A DNA stretch of 64,000 bases from Kineosphaera limosa NBRC 100340 (GTDB taxonomy: Bacteria > Actinomycetota > Actinomycetes > Actinomycetales > Dermatophilaceae): the NCBI RefSeq assembly GCF_000298215.1, contig NZ_BAHD01000004.1, forward strand, positions 140,417 through 204,416. The letters are read 5' to 3'. This document shows positions 1 to 8,841 of this stretch, one piece after another. The notes below the pieces were generated by a model. The model saw only the letters and a program-made list of their open reading frames with translations. It was not told where the DNA came from and made no database searches. Each line of letters starts with the position of its first letter. Within the stretch, counting starts at the first letter, position 1. A program made the translations under genes and the position numbers.

Positions 1-1
1 G

Positions 2-643
2 CTGCTGGACAATCCGCGCACGTTCATGGCGATCGTGGCCGAACGTGCCCCGACGTGGGCACCGAGCTGGGTCAACAACATCGTCACCGACCGGGTGCAC
101 ACCGAGGCGCTCAAGTGGGTGCGCGACGTGCGCGAGAACCCCGACCACCGGGTGCGGCTGGCCGTCGACCAGCTCGTCGCCGATCTGGGCCGCGACCTGC
201 AGGAGGACCCGGCCACGATGGCCAAGGCCGAGGCGATGAAGGAGGTGCTGCTGACCCATCCGCAGACCGGCGAGACCGTGCTCGCGCTGTGGGAGGTGCT
301 GCGCTCGACCCTGCAGCGCTCCCTGGAGGACGAGGACGGTCAGCTACGCCGCCGCCTCGTGGCGGAGTCGGTGCACTTCGGGCAGCGGCTCATCGACGAC
401 GAGGAGCTGCGCACGCGGGTCGACGAGCGAGTCGCCGACGTCATCGCCTCCGTCGTGGCGACCTACGGCCGCGAGCTGGCTCCGGTCATCTCCCAGGTCA
501 TCGCCCGGTGGGACGGTAAGGAGGCCGCCCAGCGGATCGAGCTGCACGTGGGCCGCGACCTGCAGTTCATCCGCATCAACGGCACCATCGTCGGCGGTCT
601 GGCGGGGTTCATCATCCACGCCCTGTCGCAGCTGGCCCTGTAG
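2..643 (+). CDS. DUF445 family membrane-associated protein, C-terminal part
   Basis: The reading frame enters from the left edge, so the N-terminal half (usually with one or two membrane segments) lies outside the window. The 213 residues present are long, charged, probably helical segments followed by the family's C-terminal signature HVGRDLQFIRINGT and a Gly-rich hydrophobic tail that looks like a membrane anchor. DUF445 proteins (YjiN/YheB-like) are inner-membrane proteins of unknown function. The next gene is on the opposite strand, so this gene ends a transcription unit. Family assignment is firm; function is not known. Confidence 0.85.
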   Translation: MLDNPRTFMAIVAERAPTWAPSWVNNIVTDRVHTEALKWVRDVRENPDHRVRLAVDQLVADLGRDLQEDPATMAKAEAMKEVLLTHPQTGETVLALWEVLRSTLQRSLEDEDGQLRRRLVAESVHFGQRLIDDEELRTRVDERVADVIASVVATYGRELAPVISQVIARWDGKEAAQRIELHVGRDLQFIRINGTIVGGLAGFIIHALSQLAL

Positions 644-710
644 GCCAGGATGGCCGGCTGCCGCGGATCGACCTACCGGCGACCGATGTGGATGATCCGC
701 AGCTCGAAGA

Positions 711-2231
711 TCACACGCCGTCCAGTCCCAATCGGGCTCGTGCCTGTGCGTGCGACACATAGGCCACCTGGCCCAACTGCTGCCGCACCAGGAACCTGCT
801 CACCGCCAATTCGTCGTCGGCGTCGGCCAACGAGGATGCCTCACTCGTCAGGTAGGTCGGCACGAGGTAGCCGTCGGCGTCCTGAGTGCCCGGAAGGCCG
901 ACGGGTTCGCTGAGCCAGGAACCCCGCGCGACGACCGCACCGACGTCGTTCTGGCCGCTGCCGGTGGTGACTTCCAGGCCCTCGAGCGGGGTGCCCAGGG
1001 TGCCGAATCGCAGGCGTGTCGGGGTGTTGCAGGTGACCGGGCCGAACGCCTCCGGCGGCGTCCACGCCTGGTAGATCGGGCGGCCCGCCGCGAAGAACTC
1101 GTCGAGAACCTCGAGGGGTAGCGCGGCCGGACCGCAGGCGATCGTCGCCTCGGCGCGCCCCAACGCCGCGCGGGCCGGAGCCAGCAGGGTCGCCTCGAGC
1201 ACGCCGTGTCCGGCTTGGGTCAGGATCGGCACCCGGGCCCCCACGGCTCGCGCGCGCTGCACCGCCCGGCCCGCCGCTCGTGCTCGGCGGCGGGCCCGCG
1301 CCAGCAGCCGGCCGACGCCCGTCCTCGGCCGACCACCAGGTGTCGCCGGGGAATCGACCGATGCCCCCGTACGGCTGGGGAGGCCGCTCGGTTCGGCGTC
1401 GTCGCCGCCGATGGCGACCGCGCTGGGGACCTGCGCCGCGTCGACGATGAGGACCGCCGGGGCCGTTGCGGCCAGCTCCCGCAGGTCGCTCACGTGGCAG
1501 TGCTCGGCGCCGTGGGTCAGCGCGTGCCAAATGAAGGCCCGGCTGGCTGCGGGATTCTCCGGCAGGTGGGTGACGTGCCGGTGCCCGGGGGTGACCGGCA
1601 GCAAGTCGTCCAGCGCCGCCAGCCCGGCGGCGAGCTGCCCCTGCGTGAACGTCGCCGCCGGGAGCACGAGTGCCGGGTCGTGCGGGTTGTGGCGCTGCGC
1701 GGTTCGGGTGTCGGGGCGGGTTAGGCGCAACCGCCGTCGGCGTGGTGGCGGGGCCACGGTCAGCGGCAATCGCGGCAGATCGGCAACATCCGGGAAGTCG
1801 AGTCCGGCCTGCCCAGGCGGCGCGGCAACGGCCGCCGGCGTGATACCTCGCTGCGCCAGCCCCGCCAGCCCGTCGGGTCGCAGGTCGGCCAGCGGAACCG
1901 CGACCCGGCCGGCGGCGACCACGCCCAGTTCGGCGACGATCGCCTCCGGGCCTTGTCCGACGACGAGCACCGCCGCCCCCACCGGCACGCTCGCGCGGTC
2001 CAACTCGGCCGCCAGGTCACGCACTCGCCGCCCCAACTCGGCGTAGGTGACGACGCGGGTGACGCCATCGCGGATCTCGTGGAGCGCGATCCGCACCCCG
2101 TACCGGGCGGCGGCGTCGGCCACACGCTCGGCCACGGTGGGCGGCTCGCCGCCTCTGGGCGCGCGCACGCCCTCGGGGCGGTCTGGGTTCGAAACCTCGG
2201 TGTGGGCGCGCTGCCTGCGGCGTCGAGTCAC
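711..2231 (-). CDS. Degenerate AMP-binding (ANL / acyl-CoA synthetase-like) protein
   Basis: 506 residues, GTG start with an AGGAGG ribosome-binding site five bases before it. The N-terminal part resembles long-chain acyl-CoA synthetases (FadD15-like: an early ARYG, TYAELGRRVRDLAAEL, VGQGPEAIVAELGVVAAG), and the later part follows the same fold (ACGPAALPLEVLDEFFAAG, then a segment like the adenylation core). The ATP-binding loop TSGTTGxPKG is absent: the chain goes from DPALVLPAATFT to QGQLAAG. The GYGxTE motif is replaced by YQAWTPPEAFG, the usual DGW-x-x-TGD is not preserved, and the C-terminal lid with the catalytic Lys is short or missing. An Arg-rich stretch sits mid-protein. It is therefore likely a catalytically dead relative that is kept open. 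Convergent with the DUF445 gene and divergent from the peptide-uptake operon. Confidence 0.65.
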   Translation of the reverse strand: MTRRRRQRAHTEVSNPDRPEGVRAPRGGEPPTVAERVADAAARYGVRIALHEIRDGVTRVVTYAELGRRVRDLAAELDRASVPVGAAVLVVGQGPEAIVAELGVVAAGRVAVPLADLRPDGLAGLAQRGITPAAVAAPPGQAGLDFPDVADLPRLPLTVAPPPRRRRLRLTRPDTRTAQRHNPHDPALVLPAATFTQGQLAAGLAALDDLLPVTPGHRHVTHLPENPAASRAFIWHALTHGAEHCHVSDLRELAATAPAVLIVDAAQVPSAVAIGGDDAEPSGLPSRTGASVDSPATPGGRPRTGVGRLLARARRRARAAGRAVQRARAVGARVPILTQAGHGVLEATLLAPARAALGRAEATIACGPAALPLEVLDEFFAAGRPIYQAWTPPEAFGPVTCNTPTRLRFGTLGTPLEGLEVTTGSGQNDVGAVVARGSWLSEPVGLPGTQDADGYLVPTYLTSEASSLADADDELAVSRFLVRQQLGQVAYVSHAQARARLGLDGV

Positions 2232-2367
2232 GTCGGCCTCCTAGTGCGCTGCCGCCAGGAGCACCGACGCCTGCTGGCGCCCGCGCGCCTTATCCGGCGT
2301 CTGTCCTGGTGTTTCTGTCCGTGCCCTCGTCGGCGCCCCTGCGCCTCCGCGGAGCGAAATGACCCCC

Positions 2368-2429
2368 GACACCACCACGGTAAACCCGTCGCAACGCCGC
2401 CGGTGGTGTCAGTGGGATGGTTCACTGAC
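2368..2429. promoter_or_regulatory. Two overlapping dyads upstream of the peptide-uptake operon
   Basis: Within the 273-base divergent region, GACACCACC (2368-2376) pairs with GGTGGTGTC (2402-2410), and GTCAGTG (2408-2414) pairs with CACTGAC (2423-2429, 8-base spacer). They lie 75-137 bases before the substrate-binding protein start. The short-spaced second dyad is the better operator candidate. The regulator is unknown. Confidence 0.35.
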
Positions 2430-2504
2430 CGCATCGGCGGTGACCCGCCGGTGCGTCGACACCCACGAGCCGACCTCGCGCCTCGCGAACGACTGGAGCG
2501 TCCC

Positions 2505-4043
2505 ATGGCCCACCGCCGCCCGAACCGAGCCACCCTGGCGTGCGCCGCTCTTGCGACCGCCTCCCTCGTGCTGGCGGCCTGCTCGGCCGGCGAGACGAGC
2601 AGCGGCCAACCCGGCACCCCCGGCGCGACCGCCGCCAGCGGTGGCACCCTGACCGTCGGCCTCGTCGCCGAACCCGCGAGCCTGGACTTCACGACCTCCG
2701 ACGGCGCCGCGATCCCTCAGGCGCTGCTCACCAACGTCTACGAGGGCCTGGTCAAGCAGGACGAGGAGGGTCAGATCGTGCCCGGCCTGGCCCGCAGCTG
2801 GACCGTCAGCGACGACCGTCTGACGTACACCTTCGAGCTCGTGCCCGACGCGACGTTCACCAACGGCGACACCTTCGACGCCTCCGACGCCGTCTTCTCC
2901 ATCAACCGCGTCAAGAGCGACTGGACGACCTCGCTGGCCAAAGCGATGGATGTCGTGGCCGAGGCCAAGGCGCTCTCGCCCACGCAGCTGCAGGTCACCC
3001 TGAGCCACCCGAGCAACGACTGGCTGTTCCGCATGACGACGCGGATCGGGGCGATGTTCAGCGAGTCCGGCGTCGACCAGCTCGCGACGACCACCGTCGG
3101 CACCGGCCCCTACACGCTCGAGGCGTGGAACCGCGGCGACTCCCTGACGCTCAAGCGCAACCCGAACTACTGGGGTCAGGCGCCGTTCTTCGACCAGGTG
3201 CGGCTGGCCTACTTCCGTGACCCGACGGCGCTGAACAACGCGCTGCTCACCGGCACAATCAACGTGGTCTCCACCGTGCAGGCCCCCGAAACGCTGGCCC
3301 AGTTCGAGAACAACCCCAAGTACCGGATCGTCGAGGGCACGACCAACGGGGAGGTCGTGTTGTCGATGAACAACGCACGCGCCCCGTTCGACAAGGTGCA
3401 GGTGCGTCAGGCGGCCCGCGCCGCCATCGACCACCAGGCGCTGCTCGACACCTGCTGGGCCGGCCGCGGCACGCTCATCGGCTCGATGGTGCCGCCGACC
3501 GACCCCTGGTACGAAGACCTGACGGGCGTCGCGCCGCACGACCTCGACAAGGCCAAATCGATGCTGGCGGAAGCTGGTACACCCAACCCCGCGGTCCGGC
3601 TCCGGTTGCCGTCGCTGCCGTACGCCACCGCGTGCGGGCAGGTCGTCAAGAGCCAGCTGGAGCAGGCCGGGTTCCGCGTGACGATCGATTCGTTGGAGTT
3701 TCCCGCGGCCTGGTTGACCAACGTCTTCCAGGGCGGCGACTACGAGATGTCGATGGTCGCGCACGTCGAACCCCGCGATCTACCGGCGGTCTTCGGCAAC
3801 CCCGACTACTACATCCACTACGAGAACCCGGAGCTGGCGACCCTGCTCAAGGCCGCCGACGAGGGCGACGAGGCCGCGCAGATCGAGAACATGAAGAAGG
3901 CCGCCCGGCTCATCAGCGAGGACGCGGCCAGCGACTGGCTGTTCCTCATGCCGAACCTCATGGTGTCCGACGTCGACATCAGCGGCCTGCCCAAGAACGC
4001 GATCACCGAATCCTTCGATCTGACGACGCTGCGTCGCAGCTAG
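2505..4043 (+). CDS. ABC transporter substrate-binding lipoprotein, peptide/nickel family (SBP_bac_5)
   Basis: 512 residues. Start chosen at ATG 2505 because it is preceded by GGAG at good spacing and gives an immediate lipoprotein signal: basic n-region, hydrophobic core and the lipobox LAAC with Cys26 as the lipidated residue. The mature chain has the family's hallmarks: a Gly/Ser/Thr-rich linker, TLTVGLVAEPASLDF, a PGLARSW segment, VGTGPYTLEAW and YWGQAPFFDQVRL. It would capture oligopeptides (or another class 5 ligand) outside the membrane and deliver them to the two permeases that follow. First gene of a tightly packed operon. Exact ligand cannot be told from sequence. Confidence 0.93.
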   Translation: MAHRRPNRATLACAALATASLVLAACSAGETSSGQPGTPGATAASGGTLTVGLVAEPASLDFTTSDGAAIPQALLTNVYEGLVKQDEEGQIVPGLARSWTVSDDRLTYTFELVPDATFTNGDTFDASDAVFSINRVKSDWTTSLAKAMDVVAEAKALSPTQLQVTLSHPSNDWLFRMTTRIGAMFSESGVDQLATTTVGTGPYTLEAWNRGDSLTLKRNPNYWGQAPFFDQVRLAYFRDPTALNNALLTGTINVVSTVQAPETLAQFENNPKYRIVEGTTNGEVVLSMNNARAPFDKVQVRQAARAAIDHQALLDTCWAGRGTLIGSMVPPTDPWYEDLTGVAPHDLDKAKSMLAEAGTPNPAVRLRLPSLPYATACGQVVKSQLEQAGFRVTIDSLEFPAAWLTNVFQGGDYEMSMVAHVEPRDLPAVFGNPDYYIHYENPELATLLKAADEGDEAAQIENMKKAARLISEDAASDWLFLMPNLMVSDVDISGLPKNAITESFDLTTLRRS

Positions 4044-4049
4044 GCGCTC

Positions 4050-5003
4050 GTGGTCATCGTTCTCGCCTGGCGGCTGCTGACCCTGGTGGTCAGCCTGTTC
4101 GTCAGCTCGCTGCTGGTCTTCGGGTTCATGCAGGTGCTGCCCGGTGACCCGGCTCGGGTGGCGCTGGGGGTCAACGCCTCGGAGGAGGCCGTGGCGCGGC
4201 TGCGCGCCGATTTCGGCCTCGATCAGCCGCTGGACGCCCGGTACGTGGACTGGATCGGGGGCCTGCTGCGCTTTGACCTCGGCGAGAGCTACATCTCCCG
4301 GGCGCCGATCGGGCCGCAGCTGCTGGATCGGCTGGCCGTCACCGGCTGGCTGGTGGGCGCCGCGATGATCATTGCCGTGGTCATCGCGTTGCCGATCGGC
4401 ACGCTGATGGCCGTGCGGCATCGGCACGTCAGCGGACTGGTGCTCTCGGCGTTGTCGCAGATCGGGGTGGCGATCCCGGCGTTCCTGGCGGGCCTGCTGC
4501 TCATCACGTTGTTCGCGGTGCACCTGGGCTGGCTGCCGGCCAACGGGTGGACGCCGCCCGCGCGCGATCCGGTGATGTTCCTGCGCCAGCTCGTGCTGCC
4601 GGCCCTGTCGTTGGGCCTGGTGCAGGGGGCGGTGCTGAGTCGCTATGTGCGCAGCGCCGTGCTCGACGTCATGCGGGAGGACTACGTGCGGACCGCTCGG
4701 GCCAAGGGGCTGGGGCCGATGCGGGCGCTGTGGCGGCACGGGCTGCGCAACGCGGCGATCCCCGTGGTCACAGTGCTCGCGCTGCAGTTGGCGACGTTGC
4801 TCATCGGGGCGGTCGTCGTCGAGCGGGTGTTCGTCATCCCCGGTCTGGGCAGCCTGCTGCTCGACGCGGTGGCCAACCGTGACCTCATCGTCGTGCAAGA
4901 CGTCGTCATGGTGCTCGTGCTGGCGGTGCTCCTGGTGAACATGCTGGTCGACGTGCTGTATTCAGTCATCGACCCGCGGCTGGCGACGGGGGGTCGGCGA
5001 TGA
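4050..5003 (+). CDS. ABC transporter permease, DppB/OppB type
   Basis: 317 residues with about six hydrophobic segments and the typical DppB layout: N-terminal membrane helix, external domain with LPGDPAR and DFGLDQPL, then the permease core. The cytoplasmic coupling motif is seen as EDYVRTARAKGLGPMRALWRHGLRNA. GTG start six bases after the stop of the binding protein. Its stop overlaps the next gene by four bases (ATGA), so translation is probably coupled. Forms the membrane channel with the following permease. Confidence 0.93.
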   Translation: MVIVLAWRLLTLVVSLFVSSLLVFGFMQVLPGDPARVALGVNASEEAVARLRADFGLDQPLDARYVDWIGGLLRFDLGESYISRAPIGPQLLDRLAVTGWLVGAAMIIAVVIALPIGTLMAVRHRHVSGLVLSALSQIGVAIPAFLAGLLLITLFAVHLGWLPANGWTPPARDPVMFLRQLVLPALSLGLVQGAVLSRYVRSAVLDVMREDYVRTARAKGLGPMRALWRHGLRNAAIPVVTVLALQLATLLIGAVVVERVFVIPGLGSLLLDAVANRDLIVVQDVVMVLVLAVLLVNMLVDVLYSVIDPRLATGGRR

Positions 5004-5878
5004 GCGCAGTGGAGTCGGCGCGGCTCGGTGCCCCCGAGCCGGCCTCCCCGATAGGCCGGTGGGCCGGGCGGGTCAATCCGCCGCTCGTGGTCGGCGGGCT
5101 ACTGGTGGGGATGGTCGTCGGGGCGGCCGCGCTCTCCTACGTGTGGCTGCCGCACGACCCGATGCTCGTCGACCCGGCGGTGCGGCTGCAGGGGCCGTCG
5201 GCGCAGTACTGGCTGGGCACCGACCTCTTCGGACGGGACGTGTTCAGCCGGCTGCTCGTCGGGGCGCGCACGACCCTGTTCGTGGGGGTCGTCGCGGTCG
5301 GGGTCGCGGCCCTGGTCGGGGTGCCGCTCGGGATTCTCGCGGCGATGGTGTGGCGGTGGCTCGGCACCGTGCTGATGCGCCTGGCCGACATCCTGCTCGC
5401 GTTCCCCGCGCTGCTCTTGGCCATCATGTTCAGCGCGGTCTTCGGCGGCAGCACTCTGACGGCCATGCTGGCCATCGGCATCGCCAGCGTGCCGACGTTC
5501 GCGCGGGTCGTGCGCTCGGGGGCGCTGCAGGTGCTGGGCACCGAGTATGTGCTCGCGGCCCGGGCCGCCGGGCGCGGACCGTTTGCCATCGCCCTGCGCC
5601 ACGTGCTGCCCAATGTCGGCAGCATCGTCATCGTGCAGGCCAGCGTCGCGTTCGCCATCGCGATCCTCGCCGAGGCGGCCCTGTCGTTCCTCGGTCTGGG
5701 CACGCCCCCGCCGACCCCCTCGTGGGGGTTGATGCTGCAGGAGAGCCAGGCGATGCTCCTGCTCGCGCCGCGGTTGGTGATCGTGCCCGGCGCCGCGATC
5801 GCCGTGGCCGTGCTCGGCTTCAACCTGCTCGGCGACGGCCTGCGCGACCTGCTCGACCCGAAGTTGGCGGGCCGATGA
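5000..5878 (+). CDS. ABC transporter permease, DppC/OppC type
   Basis: 292 residues, six predicted membrane segments, with the family features HWLGTDxxGRD-like (YWLGTDLFGRDVFSRLL) near residue 70 and the coupling loop EYVLAARAAGRGPFAIALRHVLPN. The C-terminal SFLGLGTPPPTPSWG is diagnostic of DppC-type permeases. Overlaps its neighbours by four bases on both sides (ATGA), consistent with one polycistronic mRNA for the transporter. Confidence 0.93.
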   Translation: MSAVESARLGAPEPASPIGRWAGRVNPPLVVGGLLVGMVVGAAALSYVWLPHDPMLVDPAVRLQGPSAQYWLGTDLFGRDVFSRLLVGARTTLFVGVVAVGVAALVGVPLGILAAMVWRWLGTVLMRLADILLAFPALLLAIMFSAVFGGSTLTAMLAIGIASVPTFARVVRSGALQVLGTEYVLAARAAGRGPFAIALRHVLPNVGSIVIVQASVAFAIAILAEAALSFLGLGTPPPTPSWGLMLQESQAMLLLAPRLVIVPGAAIAVAVLGFNLLGDGLRDLLDPKLAGR

Positions 5879-7623
5879 GTGGGGCGACGGCGAATGCCGG
5901 CGACCTCGTGCTCGACGTCCGGGGCCTGTCGGTGCAGGCGGGCTCGACGCCGCTGGTGCGCGAGGTCGACCTGCGCGTCGCCCGCGGGGAGCGGCTGGGG
6001 CTCATCGGGGAGTCCGGCTCGGGCAAGTCGTTGACGGCCCTCGCGGTGCTCGGGCTGCTGCCCGAGGGGCTGAGGTCGTCGGGGTCGGTGCGCCTGGCCG
6101 GCTTCGACAAGGATGTCGTGGGGGCCAGCGAGGCCGCTCTGTGCCGCCTGCGGGGCCTGCAGGCCGCGATGGTCTTCCAGGAGCCGATGACCGCACTGAA
6201 TCCGACGATGCGCGTCGGGGCGCAGGTTGCCGAGGTCATGACGATCCACGGCGTGGACGCCCGCACGGCCCGTGAACGCGCGGTGCGCCTGCTGGAGCAG
6301 GTGCGGCTGCCCGATCCGGCGGGGGCGGCCCGGGCGTATCCGCATCAACTCTCCGGTGGCCAGCGCCAGCGGGTGGTGTTGGCGATCGCCCTGGCCAACG
6401 ACCCGGGGCTGCTCATCTGCGACGAGCCGACGACCGCGCTCGATGTCACCGTGCAGGCCGGGGTGCTCGACCTCATCGTCTCCGGCGCCGCGGCCCGCGA
6501 CGCCGGGATGCTGTTCATCACCCACGACCTGGCCGTCGTCGCCACCGTCTGCCATCGGGTGGCGGTGATGTACCGGGGTCGGATCGTCGAGACCGGCGAC
6601 GTGCGCGCCGTCTTCACCGACCCGCAGCACGAGTACACCCAGCAACTCGTCGCCGCCTCCGACCTGACCGCCGTCGACGACGACGGTCGCCTGCTGGCGG
6701 GGGGACCGCGCCGGACCGATGCGCGTCGCCCGAGGTCTGTGCAGGAACCGGTGCAGGACCGGGTGCGTGGCACACAGCGGACCGTGTTAGAGGTGACCGA
6801 CGTGGTCCGCCACTACCGGCGCCCGCGCACCCGGCTCTTCACGCCGGCGCCGGTCGTCGAGGCGTTGCGGGGCGTGAGCCTGAGCGTGCGTCGCGGTGAG
6901 CGGGTCGGCATCGTCGGCGAATCCGGCTGCGGCAAGTCGACGCTGCTGCGGATCATCGCCGGCCTGGACCGGCCGACCTCCGGCTCGGTGCAGGTGCTCG
7001 GCCGCGAGATCGCGGGGCGCTCGGAGCGGCGGCTGCGGTTCGTGCGCGACAGCCTGCAGCTCGTCTTCCAAGACCCGATGAGCTCGCTGGACCCCCGGAT
7101 GCGGGTCGCGGACATCGTCGCCGAGCCCCTCGTGGCCCAGGGCCGCGGCGCCGAACGCGACCGCATCCCCGAGCTGCTGACCGCCGTGGGGATCGAGCCC
7201 GACTCCGCGCGCCGCTATCCGCACCAGTTCTCCGGCGGCCAACGGCAGCGGATCTCGATCGCCCGCGCGCTCTCTCCGGACCCCGACATCCTCGTGGCCG
7301 ACGAACCCGTCTCCGCCCTGGATGTCTCGGTGCGGGCGCAGGTGCTCAACCTCATCGGTGACCTCGTCGACGACTTCGGGCTTACGCTGCTGTTCGTCAG
7401 CCACGACCTGTCGGTCGTGCGGCACACGTGCGAGCGAGTCATCGTCATGGAGGCCGGGCAGATCGTCGAGGAGGGCCCGACCGCGCAGGTTTACGACAAC
7501 CCCCAGCACCCCTACACGCAGCGGCTCGTGGCGAGCATCCCGACCCTGGCCGGTGCGCTCGCGGGCATCGACGCCGCGCAACTCGCCCAGGCCGTGGCAT
7601 CCGATTCGAAGGCGGGCTCATGA
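5875..7623 (+). CDS. Fused double ATPase of peptide ABC transporter (DppD-DppF fusion)
   Basis: 582 residues carrying two complete nucleotide-binding domains. Domain 1 has Walker A GESGSGKS (about residues 45-52), Q-loop FQEPMTALNP, signature LSGGQRQR and Walker B LLICDEPTTALD. Domain 2 (from about residue 305) has Walker A GESGCGKST, FQDPMSSLDP, signature FSGGQRQR and ILVADEPVSALD. Each domain ends with the oligopeptide-transporter C-terminal extension (DPQHEYTQQL and NPQHPYTQRL). A roughly 40-residue Arg-rich linker joins them. It energises the transporter as a single-chain heterodimer equivalent. ATGA overlap with the upstream permease and with the downstream peptidase. Confidence 0.93.
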   Translation: MSGATANAGDLVLDVRGLSVQAGSTPLVREVDLRVARGERLGLIGESGSGKSLTALAVLGLLPEGLRSSGSVRLAGFDKDVVGASEAALCRLRGLQAAMVFQEPMTALNPTMRVGAQVAEVMTIHGVDARTARERAVRLLEQVRLPDPAGAARAYPHQLSGGQRQRVVLAIALANDPGLLICDEPTTALDVTVQAGVLDLIVSGAAARDAGMLFITHDLAVVATVCHRVAVMYRGRIVETGDVRAVFTDPQHEYTQQLVAASDLTAVDDDGRLLAGGPRRTDARRPRSVQEPVQDRVRGTQRTVLEVTDVVRHYRRPRTRLFTPAPVVEALRGVSLSVRRGERVGIVGESGCGKSTLLRIIAGLDRPTSGSVQVLGREIAGRSERRLRFVRDSLQLVFQDPMSSLDPRMRVADIVAEPLVAQGRGAERDRIPELLTAVGIEPDSARRYPHQFSGGQRQRISIARALSPDPDILVADEPVSALDVSVRAQVLNLIGDLVDDFGLTLLFVSHDLSVVRHTCERVIVMEAGQIVEEGPTAQVYDNPQHPYTQRLVASIPTLAGALAGIDAAQLAQAVASDSKAGS

Positions 7624-8705
7624 GTCACTCGGAAGTGGCACACAACAGTGTGCGGATGGGCCCGACGAATTCGCTGGTCGATGTGCCGGGGCTGCGGGTC
7701 GGACACGTGACGCTCACCGAGCCGGGGTGGCTGACCGGCACGACGGTCGTCCTCGCCCCGCCCGAGGGCATGGTGGCCGGGGTCGACGTGCGCGGCGGGG
7801 GACCGGGCACCCGCGAGACCGACCTGCTTGATCCTCGCAATGTCGTCGAGCGGGTGCACGCGATCTGCCTCTCCGGCGGGAGCGCCTTCGGGCTGGCCGC
7901 CGCCGACGGGGTGATGGGCGCGCTCTTCGACGACGGGATCGGGCTGCCGATGGGTCAGCCCGGTGAGGTCGTGCCGCTCGTGCCCGCCGCCGTCGTCTTC
8001 GACCTGGGACGCGGCGGGAGCTTCGCCAATCGCCCCGACGCCGCGACCGGCCGGCGGGCCTGCGCGGCGGCCCGCGAGGACACTTCGGGTGGCGTCGAGC
8101 AGGGCTGCGTGGGCGCGGGGACCGGCGCGAAATGCGGCGGGCTCAAGGGTGGGATCGGCTCGGCGAGCGCGGTGTTGCCCGACGGCACGGTGGTCGCGGC
8201 GCTCCTCGTGCTCAACCCCCTCGGTGAGGCTCTCGACCCGCGGACGGGGGAGTTGTACGCCCGCCGATTCCTGCTCGATGGGGAGGTGCCCGAGCTCGGG
8301 GTGCCCGACGGAGCCGACGTGCGGGCCGCCCGGGAGCGGGCGCTGGCCGCGCCGCCGCAGCTCGTGGGACGTCCGGGGATGGCCACGACCATCGGGGTCG
8401 TGGCCACGACGGCGACGCTGACCAAGGCCCAGTGCGCCAAGCTCGCCGGCATCGCGCACGACGGCCTGGCCCGGGCGGTCAAGCCCGTGCACACGATGTT
8501 CGACGGCGACACCTTTTTCGGGGCGGCGACCGGCGACGGCCCCGCGCCCGACCTGATCGCCTTCCACGCACTGCTGGACGCCACCGGAGACGTCGTCACC
8601 CGCGCCGTGGCCCACGCGCTGCTGGCCGCACGCGGTGTCGACGCGCCCGGTGGGTCCTGGCGCAGCTACCGTGAGGCTTTCCCCAGCGCCTTTTCGACCG
8701 TTTAG
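7620..8705 (+). CDS. P1 family (S58/DmpA-like) self-processing peptidase
   Basis: 361 residues. ATG 7620 overlaps the ATPase stop by four bases. The fold shows the N-terminal DVPGLRVGHVTL, the RGGGPGTRETDLLDP block, the SGGSAFGLAAADGVM block, the Gly-rich VGAGTGAKCGG loop, and, after a variable linker, ATTIGVVATTATLTKAQCAKLAGIAHDGLARAVKPVHT, where family members (DmpA, NylC) autocleave before a Thr/Ser that becomes the N-terminal nucleophile; the ATT Thr is my best guess for it. Members hydrolyse N-terminal amino acids, beta-peptides or cyclic/linear nylon oligomers. Being the last gene of the peptide-importer operon suggests it trims the imported substrate in the cytoplasm. Substrate is inferred only by context. 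Confidence 0.88.
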   Translation: MSHSEVAHNSVRMGPTNSLVDVPGLRVGHVTLTEPGWLTGTTVVLAPPEGMVAGVDVRGGGPGTRETDLLDPRNVVERVHAICLSGGSAFGLAAADGVMGALFDDGIGLPMGQPGEVVPLVPAAVVFDLGRGGSFANRPDAATGRRACAAAREDTSGGVEQGCVGAGTGAKCGGLKGGIGSASAVLPDGTVVAALLVLNPLGEALDPRTGELYARRFLLDGEVPELGVPDGADVRAARERALAAPPQLVGRPGMATTIGVVATTATLTKAQCAKLAGIAHDGLARAVKPVHTMFDGDTFFGAATGDGPAPDLIAFHALLDATGDVVTRAVAHALLAARGVDAPGGSWRSYREAFPSAFSTV

Positions 8706-8750
8706 CGGTGGGCTGCGGGCCGAGTGACCAAGAGGCCGGGCAGCCGGCCA

Positions 8751-8804
8751 AAAGATAGTGTTCGCTTTTGCACGGTCCGGCGGGTAAAAGCGAACACTAT
8801 CTTT
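8751..8804. terminator. Perfect 19-bp inverted repeat (hairpin), probable terminator or operator pair
   Basis: AAAGATAGTGTTCGCTTTT (8751-8769) is matched base for base by its complement at 8786-8804, with a 16-base loop. Outside it, GCCGG (8743-8747) can pair with CCGGC (8807-8811) across a small internal loop. It ends the peptide-uptake operon before the SDR gene. The arms are AT-rich compared with surroundings and there is no T-run after the stem, so a terminator role is likely but not certain. Confidence 0.6.
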
Positions 8805-8841
8805 CGCCGGCCGCGGTAGCCGACCAGCAGAGGAGCCCACC

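Noticed and set aside
1953..2504. Upstream extension of the peptide-binding lipoprotein
   Set aside because: Arg/His/Pro-rich sequence preceding a clear signal peptide and ribosome-binding site at 2505.
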